DNA of 64,000 nucleotides, taken from Siphlonurus alternatus (Eukaryota > Arthropoda > Insecta > Ephemeroptera > Siphlonuridae). Positions 63,456-64,000 of the stretch are shown here, one piece after another. The stretch is from NCBI GenBank assembly GCA_949825025.1, contig OX463779.1, positions 31,194,359 to 31,258,358 on the forward strand, in the 5' to 3' direction. Position 1 is the stretch's first letter. Each line of letters starts with the position of its first letter. The notes under the pieces are model-generated. The model searched no databases. It was not told where the DNA came from and worked only from the letters and a program-made list of their open reading frames with translations. The position numbers were made by a program, and so were the translations under genes.

Positions 63456-64000
63456 TTAATCTAAATCTTACGTCTAGCTAGAAATTAAATTAATTTAAGT
63501 TTATATATATATTGCAAAATCTGTTTTGATTACTATTGATTATTTCAGCAAGAACATATATCTATAAGAATATAAACAAAACATTGAAACATTTCGTTGA
63601 AAATTTATTCTATTTGCTTGAGATATTTTTAGAGAAAGGTCCATCATTTGATGTATGTGATCAGACCTCTGATACACTCGTGAGGGTTGTGGTAGAGATG
63701 TTTGATATTCTTGTTTCTCCAACGAGTTTTGTCTTCTACGCCTTCACAAGATCATCTCTCAGACTTTCCTGGTGTCCTATCAGACATATACCATCTCCCC
63801 TAGATGTCCTTAGGGACATTCAGATATATTCAAAATGGTCACACAAGATAATGTATAGATACACTGTTTTTTTCTTCATCCCTTTTTTTTTATCACTTTG
63901 TTGCAATGTAAAAAATAATTATTTTTTTTTTATTTTATAAGAAACTAGTTCGATCAAATCTTCAACAAATTATGTTCTAATTTTTAATCTTGTCGTTTAA
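63456..64000. other. Intergenic DNA with GC-richer patch
   Basis: 63640-63850 has GC around 42%. The plus strand is open for 134 codons, but both ends of that frame are F/L/N-rich low complexity, and the middle (contains SPTSFVFYAFTRSSLRLSWC) matches nothing I know. An exon cannot be excluded. Confidence 0.25.

Noticed and set aside
63536..63940. 134-codon open frame
   Set aside because: The ends are T-run derived and there is no domain. Kept only as a GC-richer patch, since an exon cannot be ruled out.

Overview
This window looks like gene-poor nuclear DNA from an AT-rich invertebrate, most likely an arthropod. The evidence is the very low GC, a SINE whose head is derived from 5S rRNA, long (CT)n/(GA)n and (AT)n microsatellites, poly(A)/poly(T) runs, a 200-N scaffold gap, and no bacterial-style operons, rRNA operons or CRISPR arrays. 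I cannot name the species. No open frame matches a protein family I can recognise. The few open stretches worth keeping are short, GC-richer islands that could be single exons (3917-4059, about 9481-9695, 17757-17933, 32669-32866, 60803-60925). None is secure.

What fills the window is non-autonomous transposons, nearly all of them foldback (palindromic) elements. I find more than twenty, in lettered families. A: GGGGGCGATTCACG ends, 4 copies. D: GGGGGACATTCACAAAGC ends, 2 copies. N and J: one copy each. F: 3 copies, and G: 2 copies; these share the core CTCATAAGAATAAC. H and I: 2 copies each, sharing an outer end CAATAGACAA. K, L, P, R and M are other long foldbacks. E: a C-rich element, 2 copies, flanked by 7-bp and 9-bp direct repeats. 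Two larger composites have tandem-repeat arms, like classical foldback (FB) transposons. T (24551-30548) has six 33-bp units at each end in mirror order. B (about 42277-47005, with a short relative at 36756-36978) has arms of 16-bp units.

Layout. 1-24 kb: scattered A, E, F, G and H copies, a degraded 5S-SINE (about 12130), microsatellites, and the gap at 18353-18552. 24.5-30.5 kb: composite T, containing foldback R (25591-26321) and foldback P (27195-29890), whose left arm is interrupted by element Q (27229-29204). 31-41 kb: L, the small B copy, K and A. 42.2-47.0 kb: a three-level nest, with D inside the right arm of a 4.07-kb palindrome C, which itself lies inside the repeat array of B. 47-64 kb: G, a truncated retroposon, A, M, H, D, J, I, a well-preserved 5S-derived SINE (61345-61761), I again and N.

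Two cross-family patterns stand out. The perfect CRE palindrome TGACGTCA occurs 16 times, mostly in mirrored pairs inside unrelated foldbacks, where base composition predicts fewer than one. Each arm of palindrome C carries two clusters of nuclear-receptor half-sites (AGGTCA direct repeats). These elements therefore appear to spread ready-made transcription-factor sites, and several families may share one transposition machinery because their ends share an ATTCACRAAG-type signature. The enzyme is not encoded here.
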